From assembly GCA_036491435.1 (NCBI GenBank), contig DASXBZ010000008.1:1-50260 (forward strand): DNA of 50,260 bases, given 5' to 3'. This document shows, piece after piece, positions 41,098 through 49,681 of this stretch; within the stretch, counting starts at the first letter, position 1, and each line of letters opens with the position of its first letter. A model generated the notes under the pieces. It ran no database searches. It saw only the letters and a program-made list of their open reading frames with translations, and was not told the origin of the DNA. Position numbers and translations under genes: made by a program. The DNA is from Bog-473 sp036491435 (GTDB lineage: Bacteria > Actinomycetota > Acidimicrobiia > Acidimicrobiales > RAAP-2).

Positions 41098-41804
41098 GCC
41101 GGGCTGCTCCCGTTGACGTGTCGCGCCGCCCTGCCGTCGCGCAGGGCCTCGCGGGCGGGGGCGATGTAACTCCACGCGGCGATCCACGCGAGCACGAGAC
41201 CCGTGATGCCCGTCACGTAGGCGACCACCGTGAACGGCGCCTGCCAGCTGGCGCCGCCGTAGGCGAGGAGAAAGGTGGGGTACGCGAACATCAACCCGAA
41301 TGTGCCCGCCTTGCCGACCCACAACACATCGATGCGTGCCGCGCCCAGTGACGCGAGCAGCACGACCATGACGGAGACCAGGACCTCGCGGGCGATGGTG
41401 GCGATACCGAACCACAACGGGACGGCGCCGTATGCCATCACCGAGATCACCGCCGTCCCGACCAGCAGCCGGTCGGCGGTCGGGTCCAGCACCTTGCCGA
41501 ACGTGGTCACCTGGTGATAGCGCCGGGCCACGTAGCCGTCGACCCAGTCCGTGGCTCCGAGGACGGCCAACAGGATCGCCGCCGCCGTCTGCTCGTGCCG
41601 CCCGAAGAGCAGCCACAGGAAGAGCGGGATGCAGAGAAGGCGGAGGAGCGTGATGACGTTGGGAACCGTCAGGATCCGGTCCAGGCCCTCCTCTGGCTGT
41701 TCTGCCGGTGTGGGCTTGTTCGGCTCCGGGGCGAGGTTCGGGGCGACGTCCTCGGTGACGTCACGGACACCGTCGAGATCGTCCACGTCCTCCACTCCGG
41801 CCAC
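41094..41804 (-). CDS. CDP-alcohol phosphatidyltransferase (PgsA-like)
   Basis: Membrane phospholipid synthase that transfers a phosphatidyl group from CDP-diacylglycerol to an alcohol. The 236-residue product has an acidic N-terminal ~45 residues, about five membrane segments, and the diagnostic motif DWVDGYVARRYHQVTTFGKVLDPTADRLL (DGxxAR...GxxxDxxxD, about 85-115). PNVITLLRLLCIPLFLWLL just before it is typical of PgsA. The acceptor is probably glycerol-3-phosphate, but inositol cannot be ruled out. It is co-translated with the nucleotidyltransferase and diverges from the DUF1015 gene. Confidence 0.9.
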   Translation of the reverse strand: MAGVEDVDDLDGVRDVTEDVAPNLAPEPNKPTPAEQPEEGLDRILTVPNVITLLRLLCIPLFLWLLFGRHEQTAAAILLAVLGATDWVDGYVARRYHQVTTFGKVLDPTADRLLVGTAVISVMAYGAVPLWFGIATIAREVLVSVMVVLLASLGAARIDVLWVGKAGTFGLMFAYPTFLLAYGGASWQAPFTVVAYVTGITGLVLAWIAAWSYIAPAREALRDGRAARHVNGSSPA

Positions 41805-41863
41805 GCTGCGAGTCTACGGAAGGGCCTGCACCGGTCTTCGCCCCCGTGTGTCAGAGTGGCACG

Positions 41864-43069
41864 ATGCCTCGATTCGAAGCGTTCCGTGGTCTGCGGTACC
41901 AGCCGGAGATGGCACCGCTGGCCCAGGTCATCGCCCCGCCGTACGACGTGATCTCGTCGACCGAGCGGGTGCATCTGGCCTCGCGGCACCACGCCAACGC
42001 GGTCCTGGTCGAGCTGCCCGAAGCGGACCTCACCGGCGGGCGCGACCGCTACGCAGTGGCCGCCGACCTCTTCTACCGCTGGCTCAACGAGGGCATCCTC
42101 GCCGCCGACCCCGAGCCGTGCCTCTATCCATACCGGATGACCGACACGGATGGCCGCGCCACGACGGGTGTCATCGGGCTGCTCGGGCTGGCGGACCCGG
42201 GTGAGGAGAGCGACATCCTCCCCCACGAGCAGACGCTCCCCAAGCCGAAGAGCGACCGCCTGGATCTGCTGCGGGCCACCAGGGCCAACCTCTCGCCGAT
42301 CTGGGGTCTCTCCATGGCCGACGGCGTCACCGCCACCTTCGACCCGACCGACGACGAGCCGGTCGGCGACGCGTACGACGACGACGGGGTGCGGCACCAG
42401 CTCTGGGTCCTGAGCGACCCCGACGCGATCGCCGCCGTCACCGCCGCGATCTCCCGGGCGCCGGTCGTGCTCGCCGACGGCCATCACCGCTACTCCACTG
42501 CGCAGACTTACCAGTCGGAGGCCCGCGCCGCCAACGGCAACGCGCCGGGTCCCCACGACCTCGTGCTCGCGCTCGTCGTCGAGCTCTCCGAGGACCAGTT
42601 GACCGTCGGCGCCATCCACCGGACGATCAGCGGCCTGCCGCCGGACTTCGACCTCGTCGGCGCGTTGAGCCAGTGGTTCGACCTGGTACGTGCCGGCGCC
42701 GCCGACGAGCGGACGCTCACCGCGTTGGCCGACTCCAATTCGCTGGCGTTCGTGACCGGCGGGCAGGCGTTCCTCCTCCTCCCCCACGCCGACGTCGTGG
42801 AGCGGGAGGGCAACGACCTCGACTCCAACCTCGTCGCCACGGTCCTTGCCGGCCTACCGCCGCACGAAGTGATGCACCGCCACAGCGTGGCCGAGGCTCT
42901 CGAGGCACTCGCGGACGGCGATGCCCAGGCGGCGTTCCTGCTCCGGCCGGTGACGGTGAAGCAGATCGAGAATTGGGCGAACGACCGTCGGCGGATGCCG
43001 CCCAAGACCACCTACTTCAGCCCGAAGCCGCGTACAGGCGTGGTCTTCCGGTCGCTCGACATCTCCTGA
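41864..43069 (+). CDS. DUF1015-family protein
   Basis: The 401-residue product matches DUF1015 throughout: PRFEAFRGLRYQPE, VIAPPYDVISSTER, the ADGHHRYSTAQTY motif (about residue 210) and the C-terminal PPKTTYFSPKPRTGVVFR. Members are widespread; a catalytic role is proposed but not known to me. ATG 41864 is preferred over the upstream GTG of the same frame because it begins the conserved PRFEAFRG. It converges on the transglutaminase operon. Confidence 0.9.
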   Translation: MPRFEAFRGLRYQPEMAPLAQVIAPPYDVISSTERVHLASRHHANAVLVELPEADLTGGRDRYAVAADLFYRWLNEGILAADPEPCLYPYRMTDTDGRATTGVIGLLGLADPGEESDILPHEQTLPKPKSDRLDLLRATRANLSPIWGLSMADGVTATFDPTDDEPVGDAYDDDGVRHQLWVLSDPDAIAAVTAAISRAPVVLADGHHRYSTAQTYQSEARAANGNAPGPHDLVLALVVELSEDQLTVGAIHRTISGLPPDFDLVGALSQWFDLVRAGAADERTLTALADSNSLAFVTGGQAFLLLPHADVVEREGNDLDSNLVATVLAGLPPHEVMHRHSVAEALEALADGDAQAAFLLRPVTVKQIENWANDRRRMPPKTTYFSPKPRTGVVFRSLDIS

Positions 43070-43080
43070 GGCGGATCGTC

Positions 43081-45189
43081 CTAGCGTCCGGTTGAGGAGG
43101 CCGTCAGCTCTTCCTTCTGCTGGTCGCGTTTTTCACGCTTTTCGATCTTCTCGTTCCTGACCCGGATCCGGCCCCGGCGTGGCACACGGGTGCGCTTCGC
43201 CGTCCTGACCATGTCGCGTTGCGCTGCCGCGCTCGGCGTCCGGCCCCCGTACGTGGATGCCTCGACCTCCCGGGCGAGGGCGGCCCAAGTGTGGACCCCG
43301 TCCCCCGTGAGCACGTCGAGTGACCTGGCGTACTCGGGGAGGGTCTCGCCCGGCCCGCGGATGCGGGCGACCCGCCTCCCCGCTCGCTCCATGGAATGAG
43401 CCACTCGGGCGTCCCAGCCCTGGGGACGTCGCCGGCGAAGCCGCACCACCGAGACGCTCAGGCCCACCCCGAGGACCACCGCGACAACCGGCACCCAGGG
43501 GACACGGCGCAGCGCGCCTGCGACGTCGTCCAACGCGGTGGCGCCGGGGCTCGGGGCGGTTGCGGGCACCACCGCGGTGGGGTCGAAGCTCTGCCACCCG
43601 AACCCCGGGAACCACACCTGGACCCAGGCGTGCGCATCGTTCGCGTGGACCTGGAACAAGTCGGTGATCGGGTTGTAGCCACCGGGGACGAAGCCGACCG
43701 CTTCACGCGCCGGAATGCCGATCGAGCGCAGCATCACGGCCAAGGACGTGGAGATCTGCTCACAGAAGCCGACCCGGTCGCCGAAGAGGAACTCGTCGAC
43801 GGAATCCGCGCCTTTTGGCAGCGGCGGGATGTCGGTCGAGTATCTCGTGTGCCGGCCCATCCACCCGATCAGCGCCTCCACCTTGTCGTAGGTCGTGGCG
43901 TCGTGTGCCGTGATCGACAGCGCGAGCGACGTTGCCCTCGGATACGAGTGTGGAAGTTGGAGGGACTGCCGACGTGTCGCCGCCGGGAGGGACGGCGGGC
44001 TGTCGTCGGCGCGCAGTTGCGAGGCGGTGGGATCGTCAACGAGCGACTCGACGGTGTAGATGGAGCCGCTGCCCAGTCCGATCGGCGAGACGATCGTGCC
44101 GTTGGCGGACACGAAGACGCGCGGGGAGGGGAACCACAGCTCCGACGCGCTCTCGGCGTGGAAGACGAGGTTCGCGCTCGTACCGGCCACGTAGAACGTC
44201 TGGAGATCCGGCTCGCCCGCGAGCGACGAGCCGGCCGAGGGGGGAAGGACGAAGGGCAAGCTCTGCCGCAGGGGCTGCGACCGCGTCTTCGTTTGCACCC
44301 AACTCTCGCCGAGCCAGGTGTCGAAGGTCTCTCCGACCCAGAACGAAGGCCGGCTCGCCCGTACCTGCATCACGAGTTGATTGCCGAGCCTCCCGCGCAG
44401 CGCGGTGTCGAGGGTCTGGGCGAAGCCGAGATAGCCGCCGACGCGTGTGGAGCCGTTCGTGTTCCCGGCGCGGGCAAGCTGCGCCGGCGTCCCCGAGTCC
44501 CCGGCCAAGGCACCCGGGACGCCCACCGAGCCTCCCACGCCCGCCCGTGACAGGAAGGCGACCCTGGACGAGACGACCGGCGCGGGAAGCACGAGGAAGA
44601 CGGCGGCCGCCGCTGCGCTGATCGCGCCGAGTGCGCAGACCAAGCTCGGCACCGAGATCCGGCCGCCCCCGCTCGCAGACGTCCACATCTCGCACAATCC
44701 CCACAAACCGAAGCCGGCCCATGCGATCACGTAGAACCCAAACTGCAAACTGATCGCCTGCGCCCCTCCCACCGCCATCAAGCCCGCCGATGCGGCAAGC
44801 GAGAAGAGCAGGTCGCGGCGAGCCGGCACGTGGAAGGAGTGGAGCACCAGCACGGACACGAGGAGGAGCGTCAGAGGGTTCTCCACCAACGCAAAGTCCG
44901 GTGAGGAGCCGCTCACCGAGCGGAAGAACCACACCAGCGCCGCGATGGCGCCGATCGCGACCGCCACCTTGATCCAGTTGGGAGGCTTCTGCCGCGTCCG
45001 GTACGAGAACACCATGCCCAGCGAGACCAAGGCGGCGGCGGCTATCGCGGTCGTACTCGACACCTCGTGAAGCGACGCGCACGCCGCGATCGCAACAAGG
45101 ACGACACCCCAACACGCGACACGGAGCCGGATGGAGCTCTCCGGCTCGCCGGGGCGGTTGGCCTTCCGGATGGCGTCGACGACGCTCAT
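43081..45189 (-). CDS. Membrane-bound transglutaminase-like protein (TgpA/DUF3488 type)
   Basis: The 702-residue protein has about six to seven membrane helices in the first ~230 residues and an external transglutaminase-like domain. The domain has Cys476 in RVGFCEQISTSLAVMLRSIGIPAREAVGF, His in DAHAWVQVWF and Asp in SFDPT. One more helix follows near residue 575, then a cytoplasmic tail ending Arg/Lys/Glu-rich. ATG 45189 overlaps the DUF58 stop (ATGA). In such MoxR-DUF58-transglutaminase clusters the proteins are thought to work in a shared envelope or chaperone-type complex. Confidence 0.9.
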   Translation of the reverse strand: MSVVDAIRKANRPGEPESSIRLRVACWGVVLVAIAACASLHEVSSTTAIAAAALVSLGMVFSYRTRQKPPNWIKVAVAIGAIAALVWFFRSVSGSSPDFALVENPLTLLLVSVLVLHSFHVPARRDLLFSLAASAGLMAVGGAQAISLQFGFYVIAWAGFGLWGLCEMWTSASGGGRISVPSLVCALGAISAAAAAVFLVLPAPVVSSRVAFLSRAGVGGSVGVPGALAGDSGTPAQLARAGNTNGSTRVGGYLGFAQTLDTALRGRLGNQLVMQVRASRPSFWVGETFDTWLGESWVQTKTRSQPLRQSLPFVLPPSAGSSLAGEPDLQTFYVAGTSANLVFHAESASELWFPSPRVFVSANGTIVSPIGLGSGSIYTVESLVDDPTASQLRADDSPPSLPAATRRQSLQLPHSYPRATSLALSITAHDATTYDKVEALIGWMGRHTRYSTDIPPLPKGADSVDEFLFGDRVGFCEQISTSLAVMLRSIGIPAREAVGFVPGGYNPITDLFQVHANDAHAWVQVWFPGFGWQSFDPTAVVPATAPSPGATALDDVAGALRRVPWVPVVAVVLGVGLSVSVVRLRRRRPQGWDARVAHSMERAGRRVARIRGPGETLPEYARSLDVLTGDGVHTWAALAREVEASTYGGRTPSAAAQRDMVRTAKRTRVPRRGRIRVRNEKIEKREKRDQQKEELTASSTGR

Positions 45190-46100
45190 GGTTGAGCCGA
45201 TGGAACGGGGTAGGCCGCCTCGCCGCGGCTCACGGCCCGCGCCAACCGGCGTCCGGCCTGGCGGCGGTCCCGCACGGGGCGGGTCACGGTGCCCGACCGC
45301 TCCAGCGTCTGGAGCGTGACGGCGGGGGCGTCCTGGAGCAACTGGACCACGGTGCCCAGCGCACGTTCTGCGATCCGCTCGGCCTCGTCTGCGTCGGCGG
45401 GGAGCTCGACGACGACCGTCACCGGCCCGCCGGCGGAGTGCTCGAGCTCTTTGACCATGAGGGACCCGGTGTGCGCAGTGGCGTGCCAATGGACCCGGTG
45501 ACGCGGGTCACCCGCGACGTACGGGCGAGCACCCCGCGGGAACCCGGTATCGCTCCGGGGCTGCACCAGGATGTGGTCCGCCTGCTCGAGGCGTCGTGGG
45601 CGAGGCGGGTCGGACCGGCCGCGGCGCGGCGCCACCAGGAGGTCCTGGGGAAGCTCGACCGTCACCCGGCGGTGCCACCACTGCAAGGCGAAGGGCGCGC
45701 CAGAGGCAACGTCGAGCGTCAGCTCCCGGTACACGCCTCGTCGCGGCGGCACGATCCGCAGGGTTTGGCTGCCGCTACCCGAGCGGGATCGTCGGAGGAG
45801 GGTTTCTTCACCCGCCGGGTCGATCGGGCGCACGCGCATCCGACCCGAGGCGACGACGCGCACCTCAACCGGAAGGCCGGTCACGCCGTCGGGCGGCGCC
45901 TGGCACACCTGAATGCGGGCCCGGCTGACGACCACGCCCGGCCCCACCACGCCGACGATCAGAGCCCCGAAGACGAGGTCGCCCACGAACTGCACCCAGC
46001 CTGCACCACCGTTGTGCGCGACAAGCCACCAGATGCCGACGACGCCCACCGCCCCGAAGATCGGACTCCACGGGCGGGCGGGTCGTGGCCAGCCGTTCAC
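45186..46100 (-). CDS. DUF58-family protein
   Basis: The 304-residue product has two membrane helices at the N-terminus (about 12-50), followed by a beta-rich region and the DUF58 core. The motif ARPYVAGDPRHRVHWHATAHTGSLMVKELE (about 195-225) is the hallmark. Family members have a von Willebrand A-like fold. GTG 46100 overlaps the MoxR stop (GTGA). The longer frame above it is a shadow of the MoxR gene. Confidence 0.9.
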   Translation of the reverse strand: MNGWPRPARPWSPIFGAVGVVGIWWLVAHNGGAGWVQFVGDLVFGALIVGVVGPGVVVSRARIQVCQAPPDGVTGLPVEVRVVASGRMRVRPIDPAGEETLLRRSRSGSGSQTLRIVPPRRGVYRELTLDVASGAPFALQWWHRRVTVELPQDLLVAPRRGRSDPPRPRRLEQADHILVQPRSDTGFPRGARPYVAGDPRHRVHWHATAHTGSLMVKELEHSAGGPVTVVVELPADADEAERIAERALGTVVQLLQDAPAVTLQTLERSGTVTRPVRDRRQAGRRLARAVSRGEAAYPVPSAQP

Positions 46101-47086
46101 AGCTTGGGAGCCGGCGTCGTTTCCAGGAGCGTGCGCACAACCTCCGCCGCCCTCTCCATGTCGTCGTCCTCTTCCGCGGTCACGATCCGATGCCCCAGGC
46201 ACGCGCGCGTCATTGCCTTGACGTCGTCCGGCACGACGTAATCCCTCTCTTCGAGAACCGCGTGCGCCTGCGCGGTGCGGACGAGCCAGATCGACGCCCG
46301 CGGGCTGGCACCGAGATAGACACCGGGTGCGGTGCGGCTCCTTCGGCAGATCTCGACGGCGTAGTCCGCGACCGATCGGTCGACCGGCACCGACTCGACG
46401 GCGCTCTGTGCTCGACGCCACTCTTCGGGTGAGCAGATTGCCTGCAATTCGGCCAGGGCGTAGGTACCGCCCGCGTGAAGGACGAGCTCAGCCTCCTGCT
46501 CGGGCGCGGGATAGCCGATGCTCGTCGCCACGGCGAAGCGGTCGAGCTGGCTCTCGACGAGCGGGAACGTGCCCAGCTGCGAGCGTGGGTTCTGCGTGGC
46601 AATCACCAGGTGGGGTTGCGGCAGCGGCCAGGATTCGCCATCAACCGTGACCTGACGCTCCTCCATGCTCTCCAAGAGCGCAGACTGCGTGCGCGGCGGA
46701 GTGCGGTTCAGCTCGTCGACGAGGACCACGTCGGCGAAGACAGGACCCCGCCGGAACTCCCAACGCCCGGTGTCGGGCGCGAAGACCGAGACACCCGTGA
46801 TGTCGGAAGGCAGCAGGTCGGGATGCCCCTGGATGCGCGACATCCTGGCGCCGAGCGAAGTGGCCAGGGCACGGGCGAGCACGGTCTTGCCGACCCCCGG
46901 AATGTCCTCGATGAGCAGATGGCCGCCGCAGAGCGCGGCGACGGCCGCGGCGATCATGGCTTTGTCACTCCCGTAGACGACCCGTTCCAGGTTGGCAACG
47001 AGCGCTCTGCCCAGGGTGATGGCCGCGTTGACTTCGTGAGAACGGACGTCCACGACCCGAGCCGCGTCGTCCCAATCACGATTCAT
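46097..47086 (-). CDS. MoxR-family AAA+ ATPase
   Basis: AAA+ chaperone-type ATPase of 329 residues with Walker A IPGVGKT (about 65-71), Walker B DVVLVDELNRTPPRTQSALLESMEE, Sensor 1 IATQNP and the late Sensor-2 region GASPRASIWL. MoxR proteins help in metal insertion and complex assembly. ATG 47086 is seven bases after TAGTGT (47094-47099 on the minus strand). The upstream extension to 47119 would pass through this promoter. It is the first gene of the MoxR-DUF58-transglutaminase operon. Confidence 0.93.
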   Translation of the reverse strand: MNRDWDDAARVVDVRSHEVNAAITLGRALVANLERVVYGSDKAMIAAAVAALCGGHLLIEDIPGVGKTVLARALATSLGARMSRIQGHPDLLPSDITGVSVFAPDTGRWEFRRGPVFADVVLVDELNRTPPRTQSALLESMEERQVTVDGESWPLPQPHLVIATQNPRSQLGTFPLVESQLDRFAVATSIGYPAPEQEAELVLHAGGTYALAELQAICSPEEWRRAQSAVESVPVDRSVADYAVEICRRSRTAPGVYLGASPRASIWLVRTAQAHAVLEERDYVVPDDVKAMTRACLGHRIVTAEEDDDMERAAEVVRTLLETTPAPKL

Positions 47087-47135
47087 GGGGGCAACACTAG
47101 ATGCGACGAGTCCTCTCACGACCTAGTGTGCACCC

Positions 47136-47606
47136 GTGCACGACTCCGTCACCGTCCATATGGCAGCTTCACCGGAGCGGGTCTGGGAGCTGGTGAGCGA
47201 CGTGACCCGCATCGGCCGCTACAGCCCTGAGACATTCGAGGCCGAGTGGATCGACGGCGCGACGGGACCCGCAGTGGGTGCCAAGTTCCGCGGCCACGTG
47301 AAGCGCAACGAGAAGGGTCCCGTCTATTGGACGACGTGCACGGTGTCGGAGAGCGAGCCCGGCAAGACGTTTGCATTCGGCGTCGGCAACAAGCCCGGTG
47401 CGCCGCTCAACGTGTGGCGCTACGACATCGTTGCCGCCGGCGACGGCTGCGACGTGACCGAATCATTCACCCTCGCCCCCACCTGGTGGCTGAAGCTCTA
47501 CTGGTCTTGCCTGGGCTGGGCACGCGGCAAGACGAATCGCAACGGCATGCGTGCCACCCTCGAGCGCGTCCGCGACGACGCGGAAAGTAGTTCGACTCCG
47601 GGGTAG
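47136..47606 (+). CDS. SRPBCC-fold (polyketide cyclase-like) protein
   Basis: The 156-residue product has the START/SRPBCC pattern: VTVHMAASPERVWELVSDVTRIGRYSPE at the start and TFAFGVGN...WRYDIVAAGDGCDVTESF in the middle, ending in a long C-terminal helix. Members bind hydrophobic ligands; the ligand is unknown. GTG 47136 is six bases after TAGTGT (47124-47129), mirroring the divergent moxR promoter, whose -10 is also TAGTGT. Confidence 0.8.
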   Translation: MHDSVTVHMAASPERVWELVSDVTRIGRYSPETFEAEWIDGATGPAVGAKFRGHVKRNEKGPVYWTTCTVSESEPGKTFAFGVGNKPGAPLNVWRYDIVAAGDGCDVTESFTLAPTWWLKLYWSCLGWARGKTNRNGMRATLERVRDDAESSSTPG

Positions 47607-47684
47607 CGACGGCGAGCACGGACTGGGCTGCTCGTCGGACCGGCCACTGCCTCCCCGCGTGGGTGTGGCTATCGACACCGAAAC

Positions 47685-48323
47685 CTACCCGTCTTCGGGC
47701 TCTCCAATGCGTGCGCGCCTCGGGTCGAGCAAGAGTCCGCGACCCTCAGCCGGCTCCAAGAGGCCAGCTCCCCCCGCGACGACGCCGACAGATAGAAGAA
47801 TGGATCCGATGGCGTCGAGTGGTGTGTGCCATTGCGCCCCGATCACTGCCAGCGATATCAAGAGGATCCAGACGATGCCCGCAACAAACGTGATGATGCG
47901 CGCTCTTCTCCCGAGGAGCGGATAGAAGGCCAACCACAGAGCGAGCGCAGTGGCGCTGACTGCGGTCACGTGCCCTGAGGGGAAGGTGAACTCTGTATCA
48001 AAGGTCCGCCGGACGAGGGGCTTGGCAACGTGCTCACTGATGAGGAGTGCCGCGACCACCAGAGCGGCGTACACGACCACACGAAGAAAAGCTCGCTTCA
48101 GAAAACCAAGCACCAACGAGACGACGAGAGCAACGCCGATGGCGGGGGCCCCGAGCAGAAGGGCGAGATCGCGCCAAGTTTCCCTGGCGGCCGGAGGCCC
48201 CAGCCACCTCAGCGCGGGTTTCTCGAATGCATACGGGCCATTGGTGTGTGCGACGACCAATGCCAGAATCGCAGCCGCGAGAAGAGACAGGAGCCCGGCG
48301 ATCCGGAGCTGGGCGCGCGGCAC
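47685..48323 (-). CDS. PAP2-family membrane phosphatase
   Basis: Acid-phosphatase-like lipid phosphatase of about 212 residues with six membrane segments. The motif set KPLVRR, FPSGHVTAVSA and QWHTPLDAIGS corresponds to KxxxxxxRP, PSGH and xRxxxHxxxD of the family; the Arg of the third motif is not where expected. Likely substrates are lipid or isoprenoid phosphates. GTG 48323 is chosen because TAGGTT (48331-48336, minus strand) lies seven bases upstream. A longer frame to 48392 would add a Cys-rich, non-homologous start. Confidence 0.8.
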   Translation of the reverse strand: MPRAQLRIAGLLSLLAAAILALVVAHTNGPYAFEKPALRWLGPPAARETWRDLALLLGAPAIGVALVVSLVLGFLKRAFLRVVVYAALVVAALLISEHVAKPLVRRTFDTEFTFPSGHVTAVSATALALWLAFYPLLGRRARIITFVAGIVWILLISLAVIGAQWHTPLDAIGSILLSVGVVAGGAGLLEPAEGRGLLLDPRRARIGEPEDG

Positions 48324-48523
48324 ACAATGAAACCTATGCGGCTTAGTGGATTCAGAATTGCCGCCATTACATCGGTCGCAACAGCGGACCACTCACGATC
48401 GAACTCTGTGGCGTTCCTGTACGCGGCGGTCGGATGCGTCGTTTCAGGCGGAGGGTGAGGTCAAAGCTGTCGCAGGGTCGGTCATGAGACGGTGACTACC
48501 CCTCGACCGACGCGCAGAGTTGC

Positions 48524-48967
48524 TCAGCCGTCTGAAGGTGAAGAGCGGCTTGGCGGGTTGAAGCTCTTGTGAACGATTTCCAGGTGATTGCCGTCGAAAT
48601 CTGCGACGTTGGCTGCGTAGTAGCTGGGGCCGAAATATTCGCGGATCGCAGGCTCGCCCTCGCTTGTTCCACCCGCCTCGATTGCCGCAGCGTACGCAGC
48701 ATCTACCTCAGCCTTACTGTCAGCCACGAACCCCACATAGAGTCCGGTCTCACCCGGCTGGCGCTGGCGTAGCCAGATACTGGAGCCGACCGCGAAACCG
48801 GAACCGTACGCTTCGTCGGCCAATCCGTACAGATCAGGAATCCCCGCCGGTCCGGTGGAGGAGTCGTAGCTCCCGAGTTCTTTCCACCCCAAGGGCTTGA
48901 GGGCGGACGCATAGAAAGCCAGGGAACGAGGCACGTCGCTCACCGAGACGTAAATGTGGTCAATCAA
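48524..48967 (-). CDS. VOC/glyoxalase-family protein
   Basis: The 147-residue product has the vicinal-oxygen-chelate pattern: MIDHIYVSVSDVPRSLAFYASALKPLGWKEL at the start and YYAANVADFDGNHLEIVHK at the end. His4 and the C-terminal Glu in NHLEIV are the likely metal ligands. Substrate unknown. The start is TTG 48967; no better start with an RBS is visible. It lies 57 bases downstream of another VOC-like gene on the same strand. Confidence 0.8.
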   Translation of the reverse strand: MIDHIYVSVSDVPRSLAFYASALKPLGWKELGSYDSSTGPAGIPDLYGLADEAYGSGFAVGSSIWLRQRQPGETGLYVGFVADSKAEVDAAYAAAIEAGGTSEGEPAIREYFGPSYYAANVADFDGNHLEIVHKSFNPPSRSSPSDG

Positions 48968-49024
48968 CCGTTCTTTCCCCTTGAGCGAGCGGACAAGGCG
49001 GCTTGCGCTCGAGACCGGTCGACC

Positions 49025-49447
49025 TCAGACGTCGGCGGAGCTGCGCTCCATGCTCTGTACGTCGAAGAAGATCGGCAACAGATACTTGACGTAGAAGGCG
49101 TGCACCGTCACTCCGGGATACTCCAGATCTTCGTACCGCTTGATCTTCACCCGATCGTCCTTCTCGGCGTAACGCTCGCATGCAGCCAAGAGGTCGTCGA
49201 CCTCCTCACGGGAGTCCTGGAGCAACCCGAGGTGGTCATACCCGGGAGAGCTCATCGGCTTCGCGCTCTCGGCCAGCAGGATGAATTGATCTCGGTCGGG
49301 CAGCAGAAGGTGGCAGGACTGCCCCACCACCTCGGTGTCGAGCCCTGTCCAGCCGAAAATGGAGCTGTAAAAGGCGTCGACCTCCTCCCGGAACTCCTGG
49401 GTCAGGGTGCCCACCGGGAACGTCATCTCCATGTGGTTGAAACGCAT
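49025..49447 (-). CDS. VOC-fold-like protein
   Basis: The 140-residue product starts MRFNHMEMTFPVGTLTQEFREEVDAFYSSIFGW, a VOC-type beginning with a His at position 5, and ends YPGVTVHAFYVKYLLPIFFDVQSME. The C-terminal metal ligand is not obvious, so it could be non-catalytic. AGGAGGGAG stands immediately before ATG 49447, a strong Shine-Dalgarno. Upstream, TAATCG/CGATTA-type dyads (about 49492-49505) could be operator sequence. Confidence 0.65.
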   Translation of the reverse strand: MRFNHMEMTFPVGTLTQEFREEVDAFYSSIFGWTGLDTEVVGQSCHLLLPDRDQFILLAESAKPMSSPGYDHLGLLQDSREEVDDLLAACERYAEKDDRVKIKRYEDLEYPGVTVHAFYVKYLLPIFFDVQSMERSSADV

Positions 49448-49681
49448 CGCATTCTCCCTCCTTGACGACCGACAAACGACCGGAAGCGATCTAATCGTTA
49501 ATCGTAGAAGCCCTGCAGAAGACTTTCACGGGCAAAAGTGTCCCACCTTGTCCCTATCTCCGGGAAGGCTCCTCTCCATATAGGTGCGTTCGAGGACGTT
49601 CGCGAAGGTCGCAGCCGCGACGATCGGCGACCGTTTCGCCCACTTGTCCCTCGGTCCAAGCTTGACCTCATTGACCCCCAC

